Positions 1-8,800 of a stretch of DNA of 64,000 bases are shown in pieces. Position numbers and translations under genes: made by a program. This stretch comes from Xanthobacter tagetidis (GTDB lineage Bacteria; Pseudomonadota; Alphaproteobacteria; Rhizobiales; Xanthobacteraceae): NCBI RefSeq assembly GCF_003667445.1, contig NZ_RCTF01000019.1:1-64000 (forward strand). The letters are read 5' to 3'. The notes under the pieces are model-generated. The model had not been told where the DNA came from and made no database searches. It was given only the letters and a program-made list of their open reading frames with translations. How positions within the stretch are numbered: position 1 is the first letter of the stretch; each line of letters starts with the position of its first letter.

Positions 1-139
1 CGGCGAAATCGATGTAGCGGCGCCCTTCCGCGTCCCAGATCTCGGCATTCTCGGCGCGGGCGGCGTAGATCTCGGTGGTGACCCCGACCGCGCGCGAAAC
101 CGCCTGCCGCCTGCGCGCCTCAAGCTCAGCGTTCAGCAT
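1..139 (-). CDS. gabT: 4-aminobutyrate aminotransferase-like protein, N-terminal fragment
   Basis: Only the first 46 codons are in the window; the gene runs off the left edge. The translation begins MLNAELEARRRQAVSRAVG and continues into NAEIWDAEGRRYIDFA, which matches the N-terminus of class III PLP aminotransferases of the GabT type (RAEN..WD.EGR.Y.DFAGG). Such enzymes move the amino group of 4-aminobutyrate to 2-oxoglutarate. The ATG lies at 137-139, with a good ribosome binding site (GGGAGG) just upstream on the minus strand. The PLP lysine and most of the fold are outside the window, so a related omega-aminotransferase is possible. It is divergent from the pta gene. Confidence 0.75.
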   Translation of the reverse strand, partial: MLNAELEARRRQAVSRAVGVTTEIYAARAENAEIWDAEGRRYIDFA

Positions 140-413
140 GATCGCCTCCCATCGCGTGCATCGAGCGCAATCGCACGCCTGCTTAAGTCCTATCATGTGC
201 CGGTTCGCCGGCAATCGGCGTACGATTTCCCGCAACTGCGGCGCGCGGCCTATTCGCGCCGGGATTGATGCGCGTCATGGAGGGCCGGCCCCAGCTGCGC
301 ATAGAAGCGGGCGAGCAGGGCGATCCGCTGCTGGGAATTGGTGCTCGGGCACCGCTGTGCCCGCGTGGACGCTCGCATGCCGGCGCGCCCGGCCAGACGG
401 ATGAGGGAAACGG
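140..413. other. divergent intergenic region between gabT and pta
   Basis: These 274 bases separate two divergent genes and must hold both promoters. I see a short hairpin (TGCCGG-TTCG-CCGGCA) near 199-214. No convincing -35/-10 pair or operator stands out, and no credible small gene. Confidence 0.4.
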
Positions 414-1382
414 ATGCCCATCGCGAACGCAGCCGAAGCCGCCGCCGGACGCCATGCCAAATACGACGCTTTGATCGCAGCCGCCCGGAGCCTGCCGAAG
501 CTGACCGTCGCGGTGGCGCACCCCTGTGACGCGGTCTCGCTCGGCGCGGCGCTGGAAGCGGCGGAACTCGGCCTCATCATGCCGATCCTGGTGGGCCCGC
601 CGGCCAAGATCGCCGCCGCGGCCGCTGCCGCGAAGCTCGACATCTCAGCGGTGCGCCAGGTGAACGCGGCGCACAGCCATGACGCGGCGGAGAAGGCGGT
701 CGCGCTGGTGCGCTCCGGCGAGGCCGATGCGCTGATGAAGGGGAGCCTGCACACCGACGAACTGATGGGCGCCGTGGTGGCGCGCGACACCGGCCTGCGC
801 ACCGCGCGGCGCATCAGCCACTGCTTCGTGATGGACGTGCCGTCCCATCCCGAAGCCCTGATCATCACCGACGCGGCCATCAACATCGCCCCCTCGCTCG
901 AAGACAAGTGCCACATCGTCCAGAACGCCATCGAGCTGGCGCATGCCCTGCGCTTCGAGGAGGCGCGCGTGGCGATCCTCTCGGCCATGGAGACGGTGAA
1001 CCCGAGCGTGCCTTCCACCATCGAGGCGGCGGCGCTGTGCAAGATGGCCGACCGCGGCCAGATCACCGGCGGCATCGTCGACGGCCCGCTGGCGCTCGAC
1101 AACGCCATCGATCTCGGCTCGGCGCAGATCAAGCACATCAGGTCGCCCGTGGCGGGACGCGCCAACATCCTGGTGGTGCCGGACCTGGAGGCGGGCAACA
1201 TGCTGGCCAAGAGCCTCTCCTTCCTCGCCGGGGCGGACGCGGCGGGCATCGTGCTCGGGGCGCGGGTGCCGATCATCCTCACCAGCCGGGCGGACACGAA
1301 GACCACGCGGCTCGCCTCGTGCGCGGTGGCTTCGTTCATGGCCGAGGCGCACCGGGCCGCGGCCAAGGCGACGGAGGTCTGA
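414..1382 (+). CDS. pta: phosphate acetyl/butyryltransferase family enzyme (Pta)
   Basis: A 322-residue protein of the PTA_PTB family, which interconverts acyl-CoA plus phosphate and acyl phosphate plus CoA. Family hallmarks are DALMKGSLHTDELM in the first half, then SAMETVNPSVPSTIEA and GGIVDGPLALDNAI, and LVVPDLEAGNMLAKSL near the C-terminus. The length fits the short Pta/Ptb type rather than the long enterobacterial Pta with its extra N-terminal domain. The ATG follows a GAGGGAAA ribosome binding site. The stop is 2 bases from the ackA start, so the two are cotranscribed and together make acyl phosphate and ATP from acyl-CoA. Whether acetyl-CoA, propionyl-CoA or butyryl-CoA is preferred cannot be told. 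Confidence 0.88.
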   Translation: MPIANAAEAAAGRHAKYDALIAAARSLPKLTVAVAHPCDAVSLGAALEAAELGLIMPILVGPPAKIAAAAAAAKLDISAVRQVNAAHSHDAAEKAVALVRSGEADALMKGSLHTDELMGAVVARDTGLRTARRISHCFVMDVPSHPEALIITDAAINIAPSLEDKCHIVQNAIELAHALRFEEARVAILSAMETVNPSVPSTIEAAALCKMADRGQITGGIVDGPLALDNAIDLGSAQIKHIRSPVAGRANILVVPDLEAGNMLAKSLSFLAGADAAGIVLGARVPIILTSRADTKTTRLASCAVASFMAEAHRAAAKATEV

Positions 1383-1384
1383 CC

Positions 1385-2593
1385 ATGGCGCAGGTCCAGC
1401 TCGTCCTGAACGCCGGCTCGTCCTCGCTCAAGTTCCAGGTGTTCCTGGACGACGGCGCCGACGTGCCCAACCGGCTCTATCGCGGCCTGTTCGAGGGGCT
1501 CGGCTCAGAGCCGCACTTCAAGGTGAAGGACCATGCGGGCGAGGCGGTCGGCGACCAGCGCTGGCCCGGCGACGGCACCTTCGGCTTCGAGGAGGCGCTG
1601 GCGCACCTGTCCGACTGGCTCTCGGCGCATCGCGGCGGGCACCAGCTCGCCGCCGTCGGCCACCGCGTCGTGCATGGCGGGGCGCACTATGCCCATGCGG
1701 TGCGGCTCACGCCGCAGATCATCGCCGAGCTGGACACGCTCTCGCCGCTCGCCCCGCTGCACCAGCCGCGCAGCCTGGAGCCGATCCGCATCATCGCCCG
1801 GCGCGTGCCCGGCCTGCCGCAGGTGGCAGCCTTCGACACCGCCTTCCATCGCACCCAGCCCGAAATGGCCCAGCTGTTCGCGATCCCGATGTCGCTCAGC
1901 GACGCCGGGGTGCGCCGCTACGGCTTCCACGGCCTGTCCTATGCCTACCTTGCCACCCAGTTCCCGAAGGTCGGCGAACGCCTGGCGCGCGGGCGGGTGG
2001 TGGCGGCCCATCTCGGCAGCGGCGCCAGCCTGTGCGCCATGGAGGCCGGGCGCAGCATCGCCAACACCATGGGCTTTTCCGCGCTCGACGGGCTGATGAT
2101 GGGGACGCGCAGCGGCACCATCGACCCGGCCGTCGTCTTCTATCTCCAGCGCGAGCTGGGCATGAGCGCGTCCGAAGCCGAGATGTTCCTCTACACCAAA
2201 TGCGGCCTCGCCGGGGTCTCCGGCATCTCCAGCGACATGCGCGAGCTGCGCGAGAAGGCGGAGGCGCAGCCGAGCGCGCAGCGCGCCATCGACATGTTCG
2301 TCTACCGCATCAACCAGGAGCTGGGCGCGCAGGTCGCGACGCTGGGCGGCATCGACGGCCTCGTCTTCACCGCCGGCATCGGCGAGAACGACCCCGCGAC
2401 CCGCGCCGAGGTGATCGCGGCGGCGCGCTGGGCCGGCTTCGAGCTGGACCTGGAGGCGAACCGCGCCGGCGCACAGCGCATCACGAAGGGGAATGGCCCG
2501 CAGGCCTACGTGATCCCCACCGACGAAGAGTGGATGATCGTGCGCGAGATGCGCGCCGTGCTCGCCGCCGACGCGTCGGTCGCGGCCGGCTGA
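1385..2593 (+). CDS. ackA: acetate (or propionate) kinase
   Basis: A 402-residue ASKHA-fold kinase that converts acyl phosphate and ADP to the carboxylic acid and ATP. It opens with LVLNAGSSSLKFQVF, the first phosphate loop. It then shows GHRVVHGG, FDTAFHRTQP and HLGSGASLCAMEAGRSIANT, followed by LDGLMMGTRSGTIDP and, near the C-terminus, VFTAGIGENDP. These are the acetate/butyrate kinase signatures, and length is normal. ATG at 1385 lies immediately after the pta stop. The partner pta and the downstream hydrolase and fabI genes share its operon. Substrate choice among short-chain acids is not resolved by the sequence. Confidence 0.92.
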   Translation: MAQVQLVLNAGSSSLKFQVFLDDGADVPNRLYRGLFEGLGSEPHFKVKDHAGEAVGDQRWPGDGTFGFEEALAHLSDWLSAHRGGHQLAAVGHRVVHGGAHYAHAVRLTPQIIAELDTLSPLAPLHQPRSLEPIRIIARRVPGLPQVAAFDTAFHRTQPEMAQLFAIPMSLSDAGVRRYGFHGLSYAYLATQFPKVGERLARGRVVAAHLGSGASLCAMEAGRSIANTMGFSALDGLMMGTRSGTIDPAVVFYLQRELGMSASEAEMFLYTKCGLAGVSGISSDMRELREKAEAQPSAQRAIDMFVYRINQELGAQVATLGGIDGLVFTAGIGENDPATRAEVIAAARWAGFELDLEANRAGAQRITKGNGPQAYVIPTDEEWMIVREMRAVLAADASVAAG

Positions 2594-2604
2594 GGAGACC
2601 ACCC

Positions 2605-4887
2605 ATGCATCCCCTGGACATGATGAAGGTCTACGGACGGGTTGCCGAAATCTACCGGCTGCGGCTCGGCGAGGCGATCTCCGCCTATGGCGAGGCGATG
2701 CGCGGCGCGGCCGGCGCCTTCGCTGGGGCGGCGCGGCCGCAGACGCCCGAGGAGGCGTGGCGCGACACCGTCTCCTACACCTTCGACGCCATGCAGCGCG
2801 GGCTGATCTTCTGGGACACGATGCGCCAGCGCGGCAACAACTGGATCGCCCACGAGAAGGCCGGCAAGCCGCCGCTGCTCGCGTTCGACTACGAGATGAT
2901 CGCCGATGCGCGCGCCTTCGAGCGGCCGTGCAACTACGCCCTCGTGCGCATCCTGCCGCCGGAGGGGGTGGTGCTCGACCCGCAGCAGCGGCCCTTCCTC
3001 ATCATCGATCCGCGCGCCGGCCATGGGCCGGGCATCGGCGGCTTCAAGAAGGATTCCGAGGTCGGCTTCGCGCTGAAGGCGGGCCATGCGGTCTACATGG
3101 TGATCTTCTTCCCCGAGCCGGTGCCGGGGCAGACGCTCGCCGACGTGTCGCTGGCCGAATCCGAATTCCTGCGCATCGTGCGCGCCCGCCATCCAGCGAC
3201 AGACAAGCCGGTGGTGATGGGCAACTGCCAGGGCGGCTGGGCGGCGATGATGGTGGCCGCGCTCGATCCGGAGAATGTGGGGCCGGTCGTGGTCAACGGC
3301 GCGCCCATGTCCTACTGGGCGGGCAACGACGCCGAGAACCCCATGCGCTATGCCGGCGGCGTGCTCGGCGGCTCCTGGACCGCGCTGCTCGCCAGCGACC
3401 TCGGCGGCGGCGTGTTCGACGGCGCCTTTCTGGTGGACAATTTCGAGTACCTGAACCCGGCCAATACCTATTTCACCAAGTACTACTCGCTGTACGAGAA
3501 GATCGACACCGAGCCGCCGCGCTTCCTGGAGTTCGAGCGCTGGTGGGGCGGCTACTTCCTGATGAACCGAGCCGAGATCAAGTGGATCGTCGAGAACCTG
3601 TTCGTCGGCAACAAGCTCGCCGCCGGCAAGGCGGAATGGGCGCCGGGCAAGTCGTTCGACCTCAAGGCGGTGCGCTCACCCATCATCGTCTTCGCCTCGC
3701 TCGGCGACAACATCACCCCGCCCCAGCAGGCCATCAACTGGGTGGCCGACATCTATCCCACGACGCAGGCGCTGAAGGATGCTGGCCAGGTGATCGTGGG
3801 CCTGATGCACGACAGCGTCGGCCACCTGGGGATCTTCGTCTCGGGCGCCATCGCGCGGCGCGAGCATGCCCAGATCGTCGACCTGATCGACTATGTGGAG
3901 AGCCTGCCGCCGGGCCTCTACGGCATGACCATCGAGGAAGACCACTCGGGCCCGGAGCCGAAATACGACGTGACCCTCACCGAGCGGCGGGTCGAGGACA
4001 TCGACTGGCTCCAGAAGTACGGGCGCAGGGACGAGATCCCGTTCGAGGTGGTCGCCAACGTCTCGCAGTCCACCTCCCGCGTCTACGAGACGTTCGTGCA
4101 TCCGCTGCTGTCCGCCGTCATCACGCCCGAGATGGGCCGGGCGCTGCGCGCGGTGCATCCGCTCAGGATGGCGCGCTGGGGCCTGTCCGACCTCAACCCC
4201 GCGCTGAAGGCGCTGGCGCCGATGGCCGACTTCGCCCGCAGCCAGCGCACGCCGCGCAACGAGGCAGGCGCGCATGTGGCGGCGGAGCGCTTCGCCGCGG
4301 CCGCCGTCACGGCGGGATGGGACCTCTACCGCCGGCTGCGCGATGCGACGGTAGAGACGGAATTCTTCCGCCTCTACGGCACCTTCGCCATGCTGGACCC
4401 CGACCTCACCGCGCCGGTGGCCCCCGCGCTGGTGGAGCAGCCCCCCGCCGAAGTGGAGGCCGCCCTGGCAGCGGTGCGCGACGGCGGCTTCGCCGACGCG
4501 GCGGTGCGTATCGCACTCCTCGCGCAGAAGCGCGGCAATGGCGAGCGCCGGCTCTCCACCCTGAAGCGGATCCGCGAATTGGTGGGCGAGGACGTGGGGC
4601 TCGTCGCTTTGTCCGCCGATGCCGCCCAGGCCATCGTGCGGCGCCAGGCGCTGATCGTCGACCACGCGCCCGATCTCGCGCTGGATACGCTGCCGTCGCT
4701 GCTGAAGACGCCGCAAGAGCGGGCTCGCATCATCGATCTGCTCGACCGGCTGGGCGCCCACATCGCCTTCGGCGACCCCGTGGCCGCGTTCGGCGGCGAG
4801 GTGCGCGACCGGCTGGTAGCGGCGGACGCGCCGCGATCTGCCACCATCACGGCATTCCCCACCCTGGCGGCGGAGCGCGCGGGATGA
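2605..4887 (+). CDS. DUF3141-type, PHA-synthase-like alpha/beta hydrolase
   Basis: A 760-residue cytosolic protein without signal peptide. The middle (about residues 120-440) is an alpha/beta hydrolase with a PhaC-like nucleophile elbow GNCQGGW, where cysteine replaces the usual serine. A candidate acid lies in FASLGDNITPP and a histidine in DSVGHLGIFVSG. This matches the DUF3141 family, annotated as a poly(3-hydroxyalkanoate)-synthetase-like or depolymerase-like protein. The last third is helical and without a recognised domain. It follows ackA by 11 bases, and its stop overlaps the fabI start (ATGA). The context suggests a job in short-chain acyl or PHA metabolism. No reaction has been assigned to it here, and polymerase activity is only a possibility. 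Confidence 0.8.
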   Translation: MHPLDMMKVYGRVAEIYRLRLGEAISAYGEAMRGAAGAFAGAARPQTPEEAWRDTVSYTFDAMQRGLIFWDTMRQRGNNWIAHEKAGKPPLLAFDYEMIADARAFERPCNYALVRILPPEGVVLDPQQRPFLIIDPRAGHGPGIGGFKKDSEVGFALKAGHAVYMVIFFPEPVPGQTLADVSLAESEFLRIVRARHPATDKPVVMGNCQGGWAAMMVAALDPENVGPVVVNGAPMSYWAGNDAENPMRYAGGVLGGSWTALLASDLGGGVFDGAFLVDNFEYLNPANTYFTKYYSLYEKIDTEPPRFLEFERWWGGYFLMNRAEIKWIVENLFVGNKLAAGKAEWAPGKSFDLKAVRSPIIVFASLGDNITPPQQAINWVADIYPTTQALKDAGQVIVGLMHDSVGHLGIFVSGAIARREHAQIVDLIDYVESLPPGLYGMTIEEDHSGPEPKYDVTLTERRVEDIDWLQKYGRRDEIPFEVVANVSQSTSRVYETFVHPLLSAVITPEMGRALRAVHPLRMARWGLSDLNPALKALAPMADFARSQRTPRNEAGAHVAAERFAAAAVTAGWDLYRRLRDATVETEFFRLYGTFAMLDPDLTAPVAPALVEQPPAEVEAALAAVRDGGFADAAVRIALLAQKRGNGERRLSTLKRIRELVGEDVGLVALSADAAQAIVRRQALIVDHAPDLALDTLPSLLKTPQERARIIDLLDRLGAHIAFGDPVAAFGGEVRDRLVAADAPRSATITAFPTLAAERAG

Positions 4888-5690
4888 CGGACGCCGCGCT
4901 CGCCGACCCCGGCCTCAGCGTCCTGGGAACCGCGCTGAAGGGCAAGCGCGCGTTGGTGCTTGGCATCGCCAACGCCGATTCCATCGCCTATGGCTGCGCG
5001 CGCATCTTCCGCCGGCTCGGCGCGGAGCTGGCCGTGACCTATCTCAACGAGAAGGCGCGGCCCCATGTGGAGCCGCTGGCCCACGACCTGGGAGCCGCCA
5101 TCGTCGCGCCCTGCGACGTGAGCCGGCCGGGCGAGCTGGAGGCGGTGTTCGCCCGCATCGCGCAGGAGTGGGGCGGGCTCGACATCGCGCTCCACTCCAT
5201 CGCGTTCGCGCCGAAGGCGGACCTCCAGGGGCGCCTCGTCGATTCCTCCCCCGAGGGCTTCGCCGTGGCCATGGACGTCTCCTGCCACTCCTTCATCCGC
5301 ATGGCGCGCCTCGCCGAGCCGCTGATGGGCGGCGGCGGCACGCTCGTCGCCATGAGCTATCACGGCGCCGACAAGGTGGTGCCGAACTACAACCTCATGG
5401 GACCGGTGAAGGCGGCGCTGGAGAGTGCGGTGCGCTATCTCGCCTTCGAGCTGGGGCCGAAGGACATCCGCGTCCATGCGGTCTCGCCTGGGCCGCTGAA
5501 GACGCGGGCCGCCTCGGGGCTGAAGGATTTCGACGTGCTGCTCGCCGAGGCGACCCAGCGCGCGCCCATCGGCGAGCTTGTGGACATCGACGACGTGGGC
5601 CTGACGACAGCCTTTCTCGCCACCCCCTTCGCCCGCCGGCTCACCGGCATGACCGTCTATGTGGACGGCGGCCTCTCGATCATGGCGTGA
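4884..5690 (+). CDS. fabI: enoyl-[acyl-carrier-protein] reductase, NADH-type (FabI)
   Basis: A 268-residue short-chain dehydrogenase of the FabI branch, which reduces the trans-2-enoyl-ACP bond in the last step of fatty acid elongation. The cofactor loop reads GIANADSIAYG (residues 27-37), the FabI form of the glycine motif. The active site is Y159, Y169 and K176 in the FabI pattern Y-x6-K (YNLMGPVK). The end GMTVYVDGGLSIMA is typical. The ATG overlaps the stop of the DUF3141 gene, so it is translationally coupled. This may be a second copy of FabI dedicated to the operon, as alphaproteobacteria often have more than one; that cannot be checked from one window. Confidence 0.9.
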   Translation: MTDAALADPGLSVLGTALKGKRALVLGIANADSIAYGCARIFRRLGAELAVTYLNEKARPHVEPLAHDLGAAIVAPCDVSRPGELEAVFARIAQEWGGLDIALHSIAFAPKADLQGRLVDSSPEGFAVAMDVSCHSFIRMARLAEPLMGGGGTLVAMSYHGADKVVPNYNLMGPVKAALESAVRYLAFELGPKDIRVHAVSPGPLKTRAASGLKDFDVLLAEATQRAPIGELVDIDDVGLTTAFLATPFARRLTGMTVYVDGGLSIMA

Positions 5691-5839
5691 GCACCCTGCG
5701 GGACGGCACGGCCTGCGCAGACGGCCCGGGTGCGCCGCGAAGCCATGAAACAAGCCATTGTATCAGATTACCTAATTCTGCTACGAGCAGATGCTAGACT
5801 TTGGCGGAATCGTGGCCGTCTTCAAAGATCGGGCATTTG

Positions 5840-8800
5840 ATGACACATTCCAAGTGGTTCATGGACCACTACCGGACCTTCGAGGACAAGTACCGCGGCA
5901 GCGCCGAGCTTATCCGCGCGCGCCTGAGCACCTATCTCCCGCTCCTTGAGGATATCGGGCACGGCGAGGCCGGACGCACGGCGCTCGACATCGGCTGCGG
6001 CCGGGGCGAATGGCTGCGGCTGCTGGTCGAAAGCGGATGGTCCGCCACGGGCGTGGATGCCAACCCGTCCATGCTCGAAGAGGCCGCCGCGGAGGGCCTT
6101 CCCGTGGTGGCCGCGGAGGCCGCCGCTTTTCTGCGGGGTTGCGCCGCCTCCTCGTTTGCGCTCGTCACCGCCTTCCACGTGGTGGAGCACCTCACGCGGG
6201 CGGACCTGGCCGACCTTCTGGCGGAGATCGAGCGCGTGCTGGTGCCGGGCGGCGTCGTCATCCTGGAGACGCCCAATCCGGAAAACCTGACGGTGGCCTC
6301 CTGGTCGTTCCACATGGACCCGACCCACGTGGCGCCGCTGCCGCCGCACCTGCTGACGTTCCTCGTGCAGTCGGCCCACCTGCAAGGCGTCGCAATCCTG
6401 CGCCTCAACAGCCAGACGAGCCGGCTCGAAAAGGAGCCGACCGGCTCCGCATTGCTGGGTCTTTTCGGAGATTCTCCCGACTACAGCGTGATCGCCAGCA
6501 AGCCGGGCGGAGACGGCAGGGCTGCCGAGGCGGTCCCGCGCTTCGTTGCGGCCCACACCGAGCCCTCCCCCGCGGACCTCGGCCGGCTTGCGCGGGAGAT
6601 CGGCGCCCTTCACAAGGCCGTCGCGCGGACCGAGGATCTGGCCGCGGGCGTCGACCTGCTCAAGGCCGAAACGGCTGCGCTCAAGGACACCACCGCGGCG
6701 CTCTCGGACGCGAACCGGAGCCTGGCGTCCGAGATCGCGGACCTTCAGTCGGCGAAGGCGAAGTTAGAGGCCGATCTCGCGGCCGCACGCGAGGCGAGCG
6801 ACCAGTGGCGCACACAGGTCGCGGCGCTGGCCGATCGGCTCTTGGGGAACGAGAAGCTCACCGCCGGCATCGCCGGCCTTCGTATCTCCGACGACCGTCT
6901 GAGGGAGCGGATCGATCGCGGTCTTGAAAGCGTCAACGACCGTATCGCCGCCGAACTGCACGCCGTGCAGCAGTCCCAGCACGGACTGGATTCCGACTTC
7001 CTCACGTTGCGTCTCCGCCACGAGGAACTCGCGAGCCTGCCGCTACTGAAGCTGCTGACGCGCGCGCGCAAAGCGCGCCGTGCGTTGAAGTGGAAGATCA
7101 AGGACGCTTTCAGGCGCGAGGCGCCGCTCCGGGCCGGGTTGCGCCGGGTCGACCGCCTGATCACGCGGCCGATCCGCGATCTGCGCGACAGCATCCGGCC
7201 GCCGCGCGCGCGGGCTCTCGCCCCGGACCTTCCGGCCGCTCCAGCGCGCGCCGCGCCGCATGGCCTCCTTCAGAGCGTCGGCGAACGCCTCGCGACACGG
7301 CGTCTCGCCCATGCACTGGACAGCTTGCGCCGTTCGATCCGCTCGGACGATCGCCCTACCGGCTCGAAGCCGCGGCTTGCCTTTGTCGCGCCGCTGCCGC
7401 CCGAGCGCACCGGGATCGCCGACTACAGCGCCCAGATCCTGCCGGAACTCACGCGCTACTATGACATCGATGTGGTCGTGGACCAGGAGGCCGTATCCGA
7501 CGAATGGGTGCGCTCGCACTGCGCGGTCCGCACGCCTGCGTGGTTCGCGGCGCATGCGGCCAGCTACGACCGCGTGCTCTACCATTTCGGCAACTCGCCG
7601 TTTCACACGCACATGTTCAACCTTCTGGAACAAATTCCGGGCGTTGTTGTTCTTCATGATTTTTATCTTACAGACATATTGAATTATATAGAAAACAATT
7701 ACGAACCACATAATTCTCTTACTCAAGCGCTTTTGACATCGCATGGTTATTCAGCTGTTCTGGATCGACTCTCCCAGGATGCACGGGATACAAGCGAAAA
7801 ATACCCGGCCAATTTTTCAGTACTTTCCCAGGCTCAGGGAGTTATTTTACATAACACCTTTGCCCGCGACCTGGCTGCTCAGTTCTACCCGGAGTATGAC
7901 ACGACACCCTGGAACATCATTCCGCTGGTTCGCTTTCCTGCATCGACGGCGATCAAGCAGGAAGTACGCCGGATACTGGGGTTCTCGGACGACGACATCC
8001 TTGTCTGCTCCTTCGGCTTCATCCAGCACAGCAAGCTGAGCCACCGCCTGCTCGATGCCTGGCTCCAGTCGGACCTCGCCCACGACCCGCGGTGTCATCT
8101 CATCTTTGTCGGCCACATGCCACGGGATGCCTACGGCGACGAGATGCATCGAACGATCGAACGGGCGAATGCAGGCGGCCGAATCCGAGCTACGGGATTC
8201 GTCAAGGGCGACGACTACCACCACTACCTGCGGGCGGCCGACATCGGCGTCCAACTGCGTGGCAGTTCGCGCGGCGAAACCTCTGCCGCGGCGCTCGATT
8301 GCCTGGCCTACGGGCTGGCGACGATCGTCAATGCGAACGGCTCGATGGCTGAGCTTCCCACCGATTGCGTCGTTCAGATCGCGGATGCGTTCGACACGTC
8401 CGAGTTGATCGATGCGCTGACCGAACTATGCACGAATTCGGATCTGCGCCGCGATCTTGGCAGGCGCGCGGCCGCGCACGTATCGAAGAACCACAGCGCC
8501 GCCGAGATCGCAAAGAAGTATGGCGAGGCGATCGAGACGTCGGCCGCTGCTGCGCCCACGCTGCACAGCATGCCGGCGCTGGTGGACCTCGCTCGGCGGA
8601 TGGTGGCGGACGGCGAAGACGACGACGAGTCGATCCGCCGCGTCGCCGAACGGCTGTGTCGCCAGGGTCGGTTGCCACGACCCTGCCACAGGCTGTTTGT
8701 CGATGTCTCGGTGCTGGCGAGGAACGACCTGAGGTCGGGCATCCAAAGGGTGGTTCGCGGACTTCTGCTCGAACTTCTCAAGGCACCGCCCGCCGGCTAT

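Noticed and set aside
5801..5839. TTG start at 5801 for the large glycosyltransferase.
   Set aside because: The 13 extra residues are not family-like, and the ATG at 5840 begins a usual N-terminus; neither has a good ribosome binding site, so the ATG is preferred.
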